Shown here: piece by piece, positions 28,489 through 36,790 of the stretch
Numbering within the stretch: position 1 is the first letter of the stretch
Layout of the letters: each line of letters starts with the position of its first letter
Source of the DNA: Pseudanabaena mucicola str. Chao 1806
Lineage (GTDB): Bacteria > Cyanobacteriota > Cyanobacteriia > Pseudanabaenales > Pseudanabaenaceae
Direction: 5' to 3'
Assembly (NCBI RefSeq): GCF_030323025.1
Contig: NZ_CP097329.1
Coordinates: forward strand, 3,024,001 to 3,088,000
DNA: 64,000 bases
The notes under the pieces: generated by a model
Database searches by the model: none
What the model saw: the letters and a program-made list of their open reading frames with translations, nothing else
What the model was told of the DNA's origin: nothing
Made by a program: the position numbers and the translations under genes

Positions 28489-29373
28489 ATGCCCATTTCT
28501 GACAGCGAGTTTTCTATTCATTTTTGGGGTGTACGTGGGAGCATCGCGACCCCTGGCTCAAGTACTGTGCGCTACGGTGGAAATACATCCTGTGTAGAAA
28601 TGCGTTGCCAAGGTCAAAGACTAATTTTTGATGGTGGAACGGGGATTCGAGTATTAGGTCAGTATTTACTCAAACAGATGCCGATTGAGGCAAGTATTTT
28701 CTTTACTCATAGCCATTGGGATCATATCCAAGGTTTTCCTTTTTTTACTCCTGCTTTTATCAAGGGTAATCTTTTTAAAATCTATGGCAAAATTGCTCCT
28801 ACGGGACAAACCATACAGGATCGTCTAGAGGAACAAATGCACCATCCTAATTTCCCTGTGCCATTGCGAGTTATGGGTTCCTGTCTGAAGTTTTTTGATG
28901 TGGAAGTTCCCAGCATCATCGAGATCGGGAATGGCGTAACGGTGGAGTCAGGGATACTCAATCATCCTGGAGAGGCGACAGGATATCGAGTCAGTGTTGG
29001 CGATCGCTCAGCAGTTTATGCTACTGATACTGAACATTTTCATGATCATATCGATCAAAATCTTGTTCATCTTGCTCGCAATGCCGATGTTTTGATTATG
29101 GATGCCACCTATTCTGATGAGGAATATTGGTCAGTCACTAATCCTAAAACTGGTTGGGGGCATTCGACTTGGCAAGAGGCGATCAAGGTCGCTGAGGCAG
29201 CAAATGTCAAAACCCTAGTAATTTTCCATCATGATCCTCTTCGTAGTGATGATCAATTAGATGAGTTTGAAGGCTTAGCGAAAGAAAGATTTGTGGGAGC
29301 AGTAATGGCGAGAGAAGGGATGTGTATTTCTATTCCTATTCGTACAGATGCTAAGCCTTTAGTTAAAGTTTAA
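28489..29373 (+). CDS. MBL-fold metallohydrolase
   Basis: 294 aa metallo-beta-lactamase fold. It starts with FWGVRGSIATPG and RYGGNTSCVE, and has the metal motif THSHWDHIQG near residue 75, a later Asp in ATDTEHF and His in FHHDP near residue 250. This resembles RNase Z-like and phosphodiesterase-like members found beside signalling genes. No partner domain is present. The substrate is unknown. A strong hairpin follows the stop. Confidence 0.85.
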   Translation: MPISDSEFSIHFWGVRGSIATPGSSTVRYGGNTSCVEMRCQGQRLIFDGGTGIRVLGQYLLKQMPIEASIFFTHSHWDHIQGFPFFTPAFIKGNLFKIYGKIAPTGQTIQDRLEEQMHHPNFPVPLRVMGSCLKFFDVEVPSIIEIGNGVTVESGILNHPGEATGYRVSVGDRSAVYATDTEHFHDHIDQNLVHLARNADVLIMDATYSDEEYWSVTNPKTGWGHSTWQEAIKVAEAANVKTLVIFHHDPLRSDDQLDEFEGLAKERFVGAVMAREGMCISIPIRTDAKPLVKV

Positions 29374-29378
29374 TCTTA

Positions 29379-29415
29379 ATAAGGCTAGTCGGCGCATCGC
29401 GCCGCCTAGCCTTAT
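29379..29415 (+). terminator. Hairpin after the MBL-fold gene
   Basis: Stem ATAAGGCTAG / CTAGCCTTAT with an inner GGCGC/GCGCC stem and small bulges. The inner TAGTCGGC...GCCGCCTA arrangement recurs after the polyketide synthase gene. Confidence 0.7.
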
Positions 29416-29539
29416 AGTGTTCCTTAAAGCAAATCTTGAATTATTACTGCTATTTACGTGAACCTCGGATTTTCCTCATAAAGTATCTTGGATCTCTTGA
29501 GTTAATGCTTGTTCATTTTAGCCTAGGCAGTTTTATCAA

Positions 29540-30667
29540 ATGTATACAGTTTTAGAAGCGATCGCAACTGCCAACCCACCTTATAAACGCACCCAGACTG
29601 AAGCCGCCGACTTTATGTTACAAACCGAAAGTTTATCGGTGGCAATTAGAAAAAGAATTCCTGCGATTTATGCAAATTCTGGTATTGACTATCGCTACAG
29701 CTGCATTCCTGATTATGGTGGCAATCTTCAGAATTTTGAACTCTATCCCCCTAATTGGGAACTCAAACCTACACCAACTACCTTTAGCCGTAATCAAATA
29801 TATGCAATCTATGCACCAAAACTAGCTATACAGGCAGCCGAACAAGCGATCGCGCAGGCAAAACTTACGGCTCAAGAGATTACGCATCTGATCGTCGTCA
29901 GTTGCACAGGTTTTTCGGCTCCAGGGATAGATATGCACTTAATTAAGCAATTGGGGTTGCCCGATACGATCGCTCGCACGATGATTGGATTTATGGGCTG
30001 CCATGCCGCCTTTAATGGATTAAAAGCTGCCCATGCTATTTGCCAAAGCGATCGCCAAGCTAAAGTCCTATTAGTTTGCGTTGAGTTATGTTCCTTGCAT
30101 TTCCAAGTTGCCGATACCCTCGAAAATACAATTATCAATGCCATTTTTGCCGATGGTGCAGCAGCAGCGATTCTTGCCTCACATCCATTTGCGGAAGCAG
30201 AGGGAAAGCTTGCCTATACCGATGGATGTAGTCTCTTGATTGAGAATACAGAGGAGTTAATGAACTGGACAATTGGTGATACGGGTTTTCTAATGGGCTT
30301 ATCGCCAAAGGTTCCTGAAGTAGTTGCGGCTTATTTGCCTAATTATTTACAAACGTTCTTAAATAAACACGATCTCACGCAAAAAAATCTTGATTTCTGG
30401 GCAATTCACCCAGGGGGTAGAAAAATCATTGAGCAAATCCAATCAATTTTTGCTTTAAGCGATCGCATGGTTGCTGATTCCTATAATGTTCTGCGGCAAT
30501 ATGGCAATATGAGTTCGCCAACAGTTCTATTTATTCTCAAAGAGATATTAGCCAAGCATCAAGCAGGAATTAGAGATCGCTCTAACTCTCCTTTTCATCA
30601 TGGAATTGCCTTAGCCTTTGGACCTGGACTATCTATTGAAGGTTGTTTATTTCAATCCATAGGATAG
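29540..30667 (+). CDS. Type III polyketide synthase
   Basis: Chalcone-synthase-like homodimeric ketosynthase, 375 aa. The catalytic triad is visible: Cys154 in GFMGCHAAFNG, His290 in AIHPGGRK and Asn323 in YGNMSSPT. SCTGFSAPG and FADGAAAAI also match the family. Such enzymes condense malonyl-CoA onto an acyl starter to give pyrones, resorcinols or chalcones. The following methyltransferase and, beyond an inserted islet, an FAD oxidoreductase and MFS exporter suggest a tailored, exported phenolic or quinone product (inference). Confidence 0.94.
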   Translation: MYTVLEAIATANPPYKRTQTEAADFMLQTESLSVAIRKRIPAIYANSGIDYRYSCIPDYGGNLQNFELYPPNWELKPTPTTFSRNQIYAIYAPKLAIQAAEQAIAQAKLTAQEITHLIVVSCTGFSAPGIDMHLIKQLGLPDTIARTMIGFMGCHAAFNGLKAAHAICQSDRQAKVLLVCVELCSLHFQVADTLENTIINAIFADGAAAAILASHPFAEAEGKLAYTDGCSLLIENTEELMNWTIGDTGFLMGLSPKVPEVVAAYLPNYLQTFLNKHDLTQKNLDFWAIHPGGRKIIEQIQSIFALSDRMVADSYNVLRQYGNMSSPTVLFILKEILAKHQAGIRDRSNSPFHHGIALAFGPGLSIEGCLFQSIG

Positions 30668-30691
30668 TCGGCACAAAGTGCCGCCTATCCT
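30661..30691 (+). terminator. Hairpin overlapping the PKS stop codon
   Basis: Stem AGGATAG / CTATCCT with inner GGCAC/GTGCC, sharing the TAGTCGGC...GCCGCCTA core with the hairpin at 29379. There is no T run, and the methyltransferase follows 28 bases on, so it may attenuate rather than stop transcription. Confidence 0.55.
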
Positions 30692-30718
30692 AATTCATCA
30701 CCCTAAGGGAGAATATCT

Positions 30719-31465
30719 ATGCCTTCATTTCAAATCCGCACCGATCAAGATGAATTGATGGATGATTTCACAATTCAGGATGAACGCCTGACGGATGCTT
30801 TAGAACAACTGCGCCCAATTAATCAACTCTTGGGTGGCTATACAACTACGATGGAAATTATTGCTCCTTTTTTGAGAGCAAAATCGCGATCGCATCCAAA
30901 TCAAACGATCCGTATTCTGGATTTAGGTACGGGTATTGGCGATTTTCCTGAATATATTGTGCGGTGGGCAGCAACGCAATCCCCTGTGATTAATGTCGAG
31001 GTTGTAGCGATCGATGCGAATCCCGTAACGGTGGACTATGCCCGTTCCGCCTTACAAAAGCGTTTACCGTCAAATTTGCAATCAAAAATCAAAGTGGAAG
31101 TTGCCGATGCTCTGGCACTTCCCTACGATGATGGTGAGTTTGATATTGCGATCGCTGCCATGTTCTTACATCACTTTGCCCATGAGAATGCTGTGCAAAT
31201 TGTGCGATCGATGCAACGTGTATCCAAACAGGGAATTCTGATCAATGATTTACATCGCCATCCCTTCGCCTATTACGGCATCTATGCCCTTACAAGGCTG
31301 TTGCCTGCGGTAGATATGGTGCGGAATGATGCACCACTTTCTGTCTTGCGCGGATTCAAATCTCCTGAATTAAAAAGCATCGCCGAATCCGCAGGTTTAA
31401 GCAATTTTTCTCTCAAGTGGCGCTATGCCTTTCGTTGGGTATTAAGCACAATAGTTTCAGTCTGA
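30719..31465 (+). CDS. Class I SAM-dependent methyltransferase
   Basis: 248 aa. Motif I is ILDLGTGIGDFPEY near residue 67, followed by VEVVAIDANPVTVDYAR and ADALALPYDDGEFDIAIAAMFLHHF (motifs II-IV, residues about 100-160). A GGAG-like site precedes the ATG. It is 51 bases after the PKS stop on the same strand, so it probably methylates the polyketide product. Its last 14 codons overlap, on the other strand, the end of the truncated toxin gene. Confidence 0.88.
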   Translation: MPSFQIRTDQDELMDDFTIQDERLTDALEQLRPINQLLGGYTTTMEIIAPFLRAKSRSHPNQTIRILDLGTGIGDFPEYIVRWAATQSPVINVEVVAIDANPVTVDYARSALQKRLPSNLQSKIKVEVADALALPYDDGEFDIAIAAMFLHHFAHENAVQIVRSMQRVSKQGILINDLHRHPFAYYGIYALTRLLPAVDMVRNDAPLSVLRGFKSPELKSIAESAGLSNFSLKWRYAFRWVLSTIVSV

Positions 31466-31686
31466 AAAAGATCATTATTTCCAAAGTCTATTTCTAGTGA
31501 GCGATACCCTTGCAATTGACCAAGAAGTTTATGAGAAGAATAAGCCCCACAAAAATTTAACGGATCTACCTGCATCAGTGGCTTGATGACATGAGTAAAG
31601 TCTTCTAGCAGTTCGATGGGTAGTAGTGGTAAATCTTCCTTGATGACGAGATTGTCAATCTGCAATTGATATTTGCTTTTTACCAC
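31423..31686 (-). pseudogene. RelE/ParE-like toxin, C-terminally truncated
   Basis: 87 codons starting MVKSKYQLQIDNL and continuing with LPIELLEDFTHVIKPLM, LLGQLQGYRSLEIDF. This resembles the first two thirds of a RelE-superfamily toxin common in cyanobacteria. The expected C-terminal strands with the catalytic residues are absent; the last 15 or so residues are antisense to the end of the methyltransferase. So the gene was probably cut at the islet boundary near 31466. It overlaps the upstream antitoxin by 32 bases. Confidence 0.6.
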
Positions 31687-31999
31687 GTTTTCTCAAGTGT
31701 TTATTAATTGCTTCAATATCAATTTCTGCGTTAACTTCGCCAATAATTGTGTAGTTGCTAGGATTATCGATTCTATCTAATCTTTGGACTGCCTTAGCTT
31801 CAGCAGAAATAGCAATCACAGATTCTCTCTGTAATTTTTCAGCGATCGCATCGCGTATCCATTCAGTTCCTTTTGCCTTGACGATTTCAAGCTGACTTAC
31901 AGGAACTCGTAAACCGATTACTTGTTTAGCGAGTGGTTCATCCCGCAAACTGGAAAATCTGCCATGCTCGTTTATTCCAGCACCATTAACCTGTTTCAT
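31655..31999 (-). CDS. Antitoxin-like protein
   Basis: 114 aa from the ATG at 31999 (an upstream ATG at 32047 would add 16 atypical residues). It contains FSSLRDEPLAKQVIGLRVP and WIRDAIAEKLQRE, resembling ribbon-helix-helix antitoxin-type DNA-binding proteins. A basic C-terminus (HLRKRGKKQI) ends inside the start of the truncated toxin gene, the usual antitoxin-toxin order. Probably an antitoxin left without a working toxin. Confidence 0.6.
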   Translation of the reverse strand: MKQVNGAGINEHGRFSSLRDEPLAKQVIGLRVPVSQLEIVKAKGTEWIRDAIAEKLQRESVIAISAEAKAVQRLDRIDNPSNYTIIGEVNAEIDIEAINKHLRKRGKKQISIAD

Positions 32000-32062
32000 A
32001 AGGCATCTATCTTTAAATAGTACATCGACAGAAATATATACGCTCACGCTGATTTTGCATAG

Positions 32063-32599
32063 TTCTCTTCTCTGGGCATCACGCTTAACGGCATTCCCAA
32101 AGACATGAAATCTGCCGAAGCGTTAGCTAATAAGAGCGACGATCGCACCCGTAAAGAATTTGAAAAATGGGCAGTACTTACCTATTCCAATAACCGCGCT
32201 ACCATCAACCAAAAGAAAGGCGCAGACAAAGGCATTGACGGCATTGCTTACTTTCGTAGTGAAAAAGACGAGCCTGAAAAGATTATTTTGCAAGTCAAAT
32301 CTGGCAAAGTTAAATCAGGCGATATTCGTGACCTGCAAGGCACAATGACCCGTGAAAGTGCGGTAATAGGCGTATTCATTACCCTGCAAAAGCCCACCAA
32401 AGACATGATCAAAGAAGCCAAGGAAGCAGGAATTTATAAAAGTCAATACATGAGCGCCCCTGTCGATAAAATCCGTATCGTTACCGTTCAAGAAATCATC
32501 GAAGAACAAAAACGTCTTGATATTCTCCTTGCCCTAGAAGTCTTGAAATCGGCTGAAAAACAAATGGAAGTTAAGCAAGGTACGCTAGATTTGGACTAA
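32063..32599 (+). pseudogene. Mrr-like restriction endonuclease domain, 5'-truncated
   Basis: Open frame from just after a TAG at 32060-32062, with ATG at 32105 (164 aa). It carries the nuclease motif KGADKGIDGIAYF, then IILQVKSGKV (Asp...QVK) and GVFITLQKPTKDM, as in the restriction domain fused to the C-terminus of N6/N4 DNA methylases. The upstream codons (SLGITLNGIPKDMKSAEALA) read like the preceding part of such a fusion, but the methylase itself is missing. Most likely a fragment; a free-standing nuclease is the alternative. Confidence 0.65.
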
Positions 32600-32619
32600 A
32601 TTACGATTTAGCGACCATC

Positions 32620-32817
32620 TCATAAACCAAGCATTTGTTTGACTTCATTTAAGGCGATCGCTGGTTGACTATGTTCCTCTTGCTTAGCGGCTCTCAAATC
32701 TTGTAAATCTTGAAAGTCTTCCAGCATCTCCTTAATAGCCAAAAACTGTTCATAGGGAATTACCGCAAACATCGGCTTACCGTCTTTCGTAATCAATTCT
32801 GGATTTAAGTTAAGCAT
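32620..32817 (-). CDS. Phd/YefM-type antitoxin-like protein, orphan
   Basis: 65 aa. The N-terminus NPELITKDGKPMFAVIPYE and the following YEQFLAIKEMLED match the Phd/YefM fold, with an Ala/Glu-rich C-terminal tail. A toxin gene would be expected just downstream on the minus strand, but that space is occupied by the convergent nuclease fragment. So it appears to be an orphan antitoxin. Confidence 0.6.
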   Translation of the reverse strand: MLNLNPELITKDGKPMFAVIPYEQFLAIKEMLEDFQDLQDLRAAKQEEHSQPAIALNEVKQMLGL

Positions 32818-33004
32818 AAGGGAGTTTATTGGTAGGCTTTGTACTTCAAGCAGACAGTGACTACATCGTAAACTAAGTATCTGTTTAACATCGTTTAAAG
32901 TGATAAAGTGATCGCCATTTTACTTTTAACAACTAGCGATCGCCTCTTCATGTAAAAGCTATAATCGTTAACAATCTAGCAAACAATAGCAGATCGACAA
33001 CTTT

Positions 33005-33256
33005 ATGAACGCAGTTTCTTATGTTGAGGCACAGAGCAACTTAGCAAAAATGATCGATCAAGTATGTGACAATCATGATCCAGTAGTCATAACACGCCAC
33101 CAACAACCATCCGCAGTGCTTCTATCACTTGAAGATTATGAATCTCTGGCAGAAACTGCTTACCTTTTAAAAAGTCGTAATAATGCTAAGCGAATTTTTG
33201 AGGCGATCGCTGAATTAGAATCTGGCGGTGGTACTGTGCGGGAGCTGATCGAGTGA
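33005..33256 (+). CDS. yefM: Antitoxin YefM
   Basis: 83 aa Phd/YefM antitoxin: MNAVSYVEAQSNLAKMID start, VVITRHQQPSAVLLSLEDYESL DNA-binding core and a C-terminal toxin-wrapping helix. It overlaps yoeB by 4 bases (ATGA-type), the normal arrangement, and is expected to repress its own promoter together with the toxin. Confidence 0.92.
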   Translation: MNAVSYVEAQSNLAKMIDQVCDNHDPVVITRHQQPSAVLLSLEDYESLAETAYLLKSRNNAKRIFEAIAELESGGGTVRELIE

Positions 33257-33507
33257 AACTTATTTTTTCAGAGCGTGCTTGGGAAGATTATCTTTACTGG
33301 CAAAAAACAGACAAAAAAATATTGAATCGAATCAATAGTCTGATTAAAGATATTCAACGAGATCCATACAGTGGTATTGGCAAGCCAGAAGCTTTAAAAC
33401 ATGGATTGTCGGGATATTGGTCTAGGCGTATCGATGATGAGCATAGGATTCTTTACAAGGTTGAAGATAATGCACTTTTATTAGTTCAGATTCGTTATCA
33501 CTATTAA
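33253..33507 (+). CDS. yoeB: Toxin YoeB (mRNA interferase)
   Basis: 84 aa RelE-superfamily ribosome-dependent endoribonuclease. Family marks: FSERAWEDYLYWQ, KPEALKHGLSGYWSRRIDDEHRI (catalytic Glu and Arg) and the C-terminal His83-Tyr84. All key residues are present, so it is probably active. It ends 8 bases before the FAD oxidoreductase start, so it may contribute to transcription of that gene. Confidence 0.94.
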   Translation: MKLIFSERAWEDYLYWQKTDKKILNRINSLIKDIQRDPYSGIGKPEALKHGLSGYWSRRIDDEHRILYKVEDNALLLVQIRYHY

Positions 33508-33515
33508 AATAAAAC

Positions 33516-34676
33516 ATGAATTATGACGCGATCGCGATTGGTGCTGGGCTATCAGGCTGTAGTGCTGCCATTCAACTAGCAAAACTTGGTTATCGTGTAT
33601 TACTGCTAGAGCAAAGCCATTATCCTGTACACAAACTCTGCGGAGAGTTTCTTTCCGTTGAAGTTGCCGCAGCATTTGAGAACTTAGGCATATTGGAACA
33701 GGTTCACAAAGTCGGCGCACATCCGATTCATCGTGCATACTTGACTACCTCTAGCGGCGCATCCTTTCGGAGTCCATTGCCTAGCACTGCTCTCGGTCTC
33801 AGTCGCTATCAACTAGACCTGATGCTATTTGAACGCGCCAAAGCTTTGAATGTTACTTGTATTGACAATACTAAGGTTACAGGCGTTACAGGAAATCTTG
33901 CAGAAGGATTTCAAGTTAGTACTACTAAAGGAGAATTCTCTGGACGATTGGTATTAGGAGCATTTGGGAAAAGATCTTCCCTCGATCGCACACTCAATCG
34001 TAAATTTATCGCCAAGCGATCGCCTTGGATTGCCTATAAAGGACATTTCACAGGGATTGATATTGGTGATGTGATCGAGTTGCATAGCTTCCCCAATGGT
34101 TATTGTGGGTTGTCACAAATTGAAACTGGGGAAATAAATGTCTGTTGGATTGCCCATGAACGAGTGATGAAAGGACCAACCCATCGAGATTTAGGTATTC
34201 CAGAATCTCTAGCGAAAAATCCTGTACTAGCCGATCGCTTTCTTCAGATGCAGCGAGTTTCGCCTTCTCTACAGGGCTTAAGCCAGATTAGCTTTGCGCG
34301 TAAGGAAAACTTTGATCATGATATTTGTATGATTGGTGATACGGCGGGCATGATTACGCCACTTTGTGGTGATGGCATGGCAATGGCTCTACGTTCAGCC
34401 GAAATAGCAGTTCCCTTTGTGAGTCAATTTCTCGAACAGCAAATTAACGCGATCGCCTTTAAGCAACAATATGCGATCGCATGGCAAAAGGAATTTCAAA
34501 TGCGCTTGCAACTGGGGCGAATCATGCACAATTGCTTTGTGCAGCCCCCCCTTGCAAATATGGGAGTGAGTCTATGCCAGATGGTTCCCGCATTAGGTAA
34601 TTGGATTATTGGCGCAACTCGTGGGAAACCGCAGCAATTACTCAAAACTAACTCTGCGAGTAATGCGCTCACCTAA
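33516..34676 (+). CDS. FAD-dependent oxidoreductase (geranylgeranyl reductase / monooxygenase-like)
   Basis: 386 aa. N-terminal Rossmann motif GAGLSGCSAAIQLAKLG, an early HKLCGEFLS segment as in PHBH-type hydroxylases and geranylgeranyl reductases, and the second FAD motif IGDTAGMITPLCGDGMA near residue 275. The order PKS, methyltransferase, flavoprotein is known from bacterial type III PKS clusters that hydroxylate alkylresorcinols to quinones; I infer a similar tailoring role. Its 3' end overlaps the convergent MFS gene by 39 bases. Confidence 0.86.
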   Translation: MNYDAIAIGAGLSGCSAAIQLAKLGYRVLLLEQSHYPVHKLCGEFLSVEVAAAFENLGILEQVHKVGAHPIHRAYLTTSSGASFRSPLPSTALGLSRYQLDLMLFERAKALNVTCIDNTKVTGVTGNLAEGFQVSTTKGEFSGRLVLGAFGKRSSLDRTLNRKFIAKRSPWIAYKGHFTGIDIGDVIELHSFPNGYCGLSQIETGEINVCWIAHERVMKGPTHRDLGIPESLAKNPVLADRFLQMQRVSPSLQGLSQISFARKENFDHDICMIGDTAGMITPLCGDGMAMALRSAEIAVPFVSQFLEQQINAIAFKQQYAIAWQKEFQMRLQLGRIMHNCFVQPPLANMGVSLCQMVPALGNWIIGATRGKPQQLLKTNSASNALT

Positions 34677-35900
34677 CGCAATACCGACACCTGCAAGGAG
34701 AAAGGCGATCACTGTTAGTAAAATCGCATTTGGGGTGGAGAGCATCTCTGAGGATTTAGGAACGAGATAGCCAAATAAGGCGATCGCGCCTGACAATCCG
34801 CCAAAGAATGTACCGACAGTTAAGCCGCCGAGAGAATTAGGAACCATCGTTAGTGCAAAGGCAACCATGCCATTATTTACAGCACTGAGGAATCCTAAGA
34901 TCAGCAAAATAGCGATTAGTGAAGCGATCGCGCCATAGCCACCTGCTAGCAAACCTAATCCCGCCGCAATTCCTCCTAAACTTAAGATCATTAGACGTTT
35001 GTTATCGATAAATTTAGAGATTTGTCCAGTACCAACTGCCAATAGCGCTTGAGTAATTAATGCTGAACCCATTAAGACTTCAAAGGATAAGCCTGTAAGT
35101 CTCGTAATATCAGTTTTGAGACTGCGGGGTAACACATCCCCCATTAGCAAGCGCATTCCTAAACCGATCGCTCCTCCAACCAGCATCACGACCACTAAAT
35201 TACTTAAGAAATCTCTAATCTTGAATGGTTCCGCATTTTCTAAAGCAGGATTGAGATTTTTGGGAATATAGATCATCGCGCTGCGTAAACCTGCAACACC
35301 TGCGAGTAGAGTGAATGAGGCGATCGCAAAGGCTGCTGGTGCGCCGAGTCCCAAAATAAATTTAGTCGCTAGAGGACGAATCGACCCAACAAAGCCACCG
35401 ACTAAGGTTAAAACACTACCTGCAAGCGGTAATTGAGTAGCTCCCGCAAAGCTTGCTAATAAACAAATAACGGGACTGCGAAAGGTTGCCATCACCAGCG
35501 CCCACAAAACCGCCAAGCTCGGCAAGATCAATCGGACAATTTCATTGGAACCACCAAAAACGACGAAGGCAGGAAGGGCAATAAATAAAGCTGTTGAGGC
35601 GATTACCCCTGCCACAATCAAGGGCATCCGTGAACTATACCAACGCTGCCAGCGATCGGATAGTCCCCCAAATAATGGCTCCACAATTACCGCGATCGCA
35701 GTTTCTATCACCAATAGCAACTCTGCAAATTGTTGAGCTTGGTTAGGAGGATAAGCAAAAACTTGCTCAATAAACTTAGGCAAGTACACCCTATAAACAA
35801 TCCAAGTCAGAGAGATTGCGCCCTGCACTGAGGCGAGACTCCACACTTGCAGCCAACGTATTTGATTAGAAGCTTGATTAGATGGTGATGTAATCGACAT
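34638..35900 (-). CDS. MFS transporter
   Basis: 420 aa with about 12 hydrophobic helices. The loop 2-3 motif appears as GGLSDRWQRWYSSRMP. Two six-helix halves are separated by a cytoplasmic stretch (NPALENAEPFKIRDF). It is convergent with, and overlaps, the FAD oxidoreductase. Export of the PKS product is a reasonable guess, but the opposite orientation weakens it. Confidence 0.85.
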   Translation of the reverse strand: MSITSPSNQASNQIRWLQVWSLASVQGAISLTWIVYRVYLPKFIEQVFAYPPNQAQQFAELLLVIETAIAVIVEPLFGGLSDRWQRWYSSRMPLIVAGVIASTALFIALPAFVVFGGSNEIVRLILPSLAVLWALVMATFRSPVICLLASFAGATQLPLAGSVLTLVGGFVGSIRPLATKFILGLGAPAAFAIASFTLLAGVAGLRSAMIYIPKNLNPALENAEPFKIRDFLSNLVVVMLVGGAIGLGMRLLMGDVLPRSLKTDITRLTGLSFEVLMGSALITQALLAVGTGQISKFIDNKRLMILSLGGIAAGLGLLAGGYGAIASLIAILLILGFLSAVNNGMVAFALTMVPNSLGGLTVGTFFGGLSGAIALFGYLVPKSSEMLSTPNAILLTVIAFLLAGVGIALGERITRRVSFE

Positions 35901-35924
35901 AAAGGACTTCCCTCGCTTGGCATT

Positions 35925-36003
35925 TAGAAAGAGGCGCAGAGCACCTCTTTCTAGTGTTTATTATTTAGAAAGCATGGGGAGAAAGGCGCTTTGCACCTCT
36001 CTC
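35925..36003. repeat. Tandem hairpins between MFS and pentapeptide genes
   Basis: The first has arms TAGAAAGAGGCGC (35925-35937) and GCACCTCTTTCTA (35941-35953). A second, shorter one, GAGAAAGGCGC...GCACCTCTCTC, lies at about 35979-36003. Both sit just downstream of the pentapeptide stop on the minus strand and may terminate it; their similarity suggests duplication. Confidence 0.6.
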
Positions 36004-36009
36004 GGATGT

Positions 36010-36675
36010 TTATTTTTGTAGAATACAACCCTGCATGGAAGTTGTACCATCGGGCAATGTTGCACGACAAAGATTAGTTTGGCTGAGGTCAACGTTAGTA
36101 ATATTTGCATTAGTAAGGTCAGCACGATAAAGATCTGCTCCCTTTAGATTTGCACCCGTTAGATCTGCACCATACAGGCTTGCATTACGCAAGGATGCAT
36201 TGCTGAGATTGGCCCGATTGAGTTTGGCATAGACCAGTTCAATATCGATTAAATTGGCATTTTGCAAGTTGGCTTCTGTCAGATCAATATATTTCCAGCG
36301 ACTATTCCGAGCATTTGCACCCGATAGATTGGCTTGAACCAAATCGCTATTAATCAAAAAGGTATTTCGCAGGTCAGAATTGCTGAGATCGGCGCTCCGA
36401 AAATCTGCATAATACATCGTGCTAAAAGCTAAAATTGCACCAGAAAGTGAGCTTTTTCGCAGATCAGCAACGTCAAGAAAAGATTCACGCAGATCAACCT
36501 CATTTGCTGTAATGCCACTCAGTTCACAGCGTTGGCAAGTATGATATTGCAATAAAGACTGGAGATGCTCGGCATTTTGCGCTTGTACGCTCGATGTCAT
36601 ACCAATGGTCATCACACTAGCAATCAGGGTGCTAGCGATCCCAATCACAGAATGATTAAAAGCTGTTGACTTCAT
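36010..36675 (-). CDS. Secreted pentapeptide-repeat protein
   Basis: 221 aa from the ATG at 36675, which places a signal peptide at the start (hydrophobic stretch around VIGIASTLIASVMTIG, cleavage likely after VQA); an ATG at 36702 would add nine residues. After a Cys-containing segment (HTCQRCELSG) come about 25 A(D/N)L-type pentapeptide units forming a right-handed beta-helix, then a C-terminal Cys pair region. Probably periplasmic. Function unknown. Confidence 0.82.
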   Translation of the reverse strand: MKSTAFNHSVIGIASTLIASVMTIGMTSSVQAQNAEHLQSLLQYHTCQRCELSGITANEVDLRESFLDVADLRKSSLSGAILAFSTMYYADFRSADLSNSDLRNTFLINSDLVQANLSGANARNSRWKYIDLTEANLQNANLIDIELVYAKLNRANLSNASLRNASLYGADLTGANLKGADLYRADLTNANITNVDLSQTNLCRATLPDGTTSMQGCILQK

Positions 36676-36790
36676 AAAAAAGTACCTAATTTTAGCAATC
36701 ATTTATTCATTGTTAACACAATGCTAGGCAGGACAACACAGCAAAATGTAATAATTATGTTTGTTGACCTTTTGTGATGGATCGTACTGA

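Noticed and set aside
36703-36790. Possible manganese-sensing riboswitch before terC
   Set aside because: The 88-base leader shows no yybP-ykoY-like paired elements.
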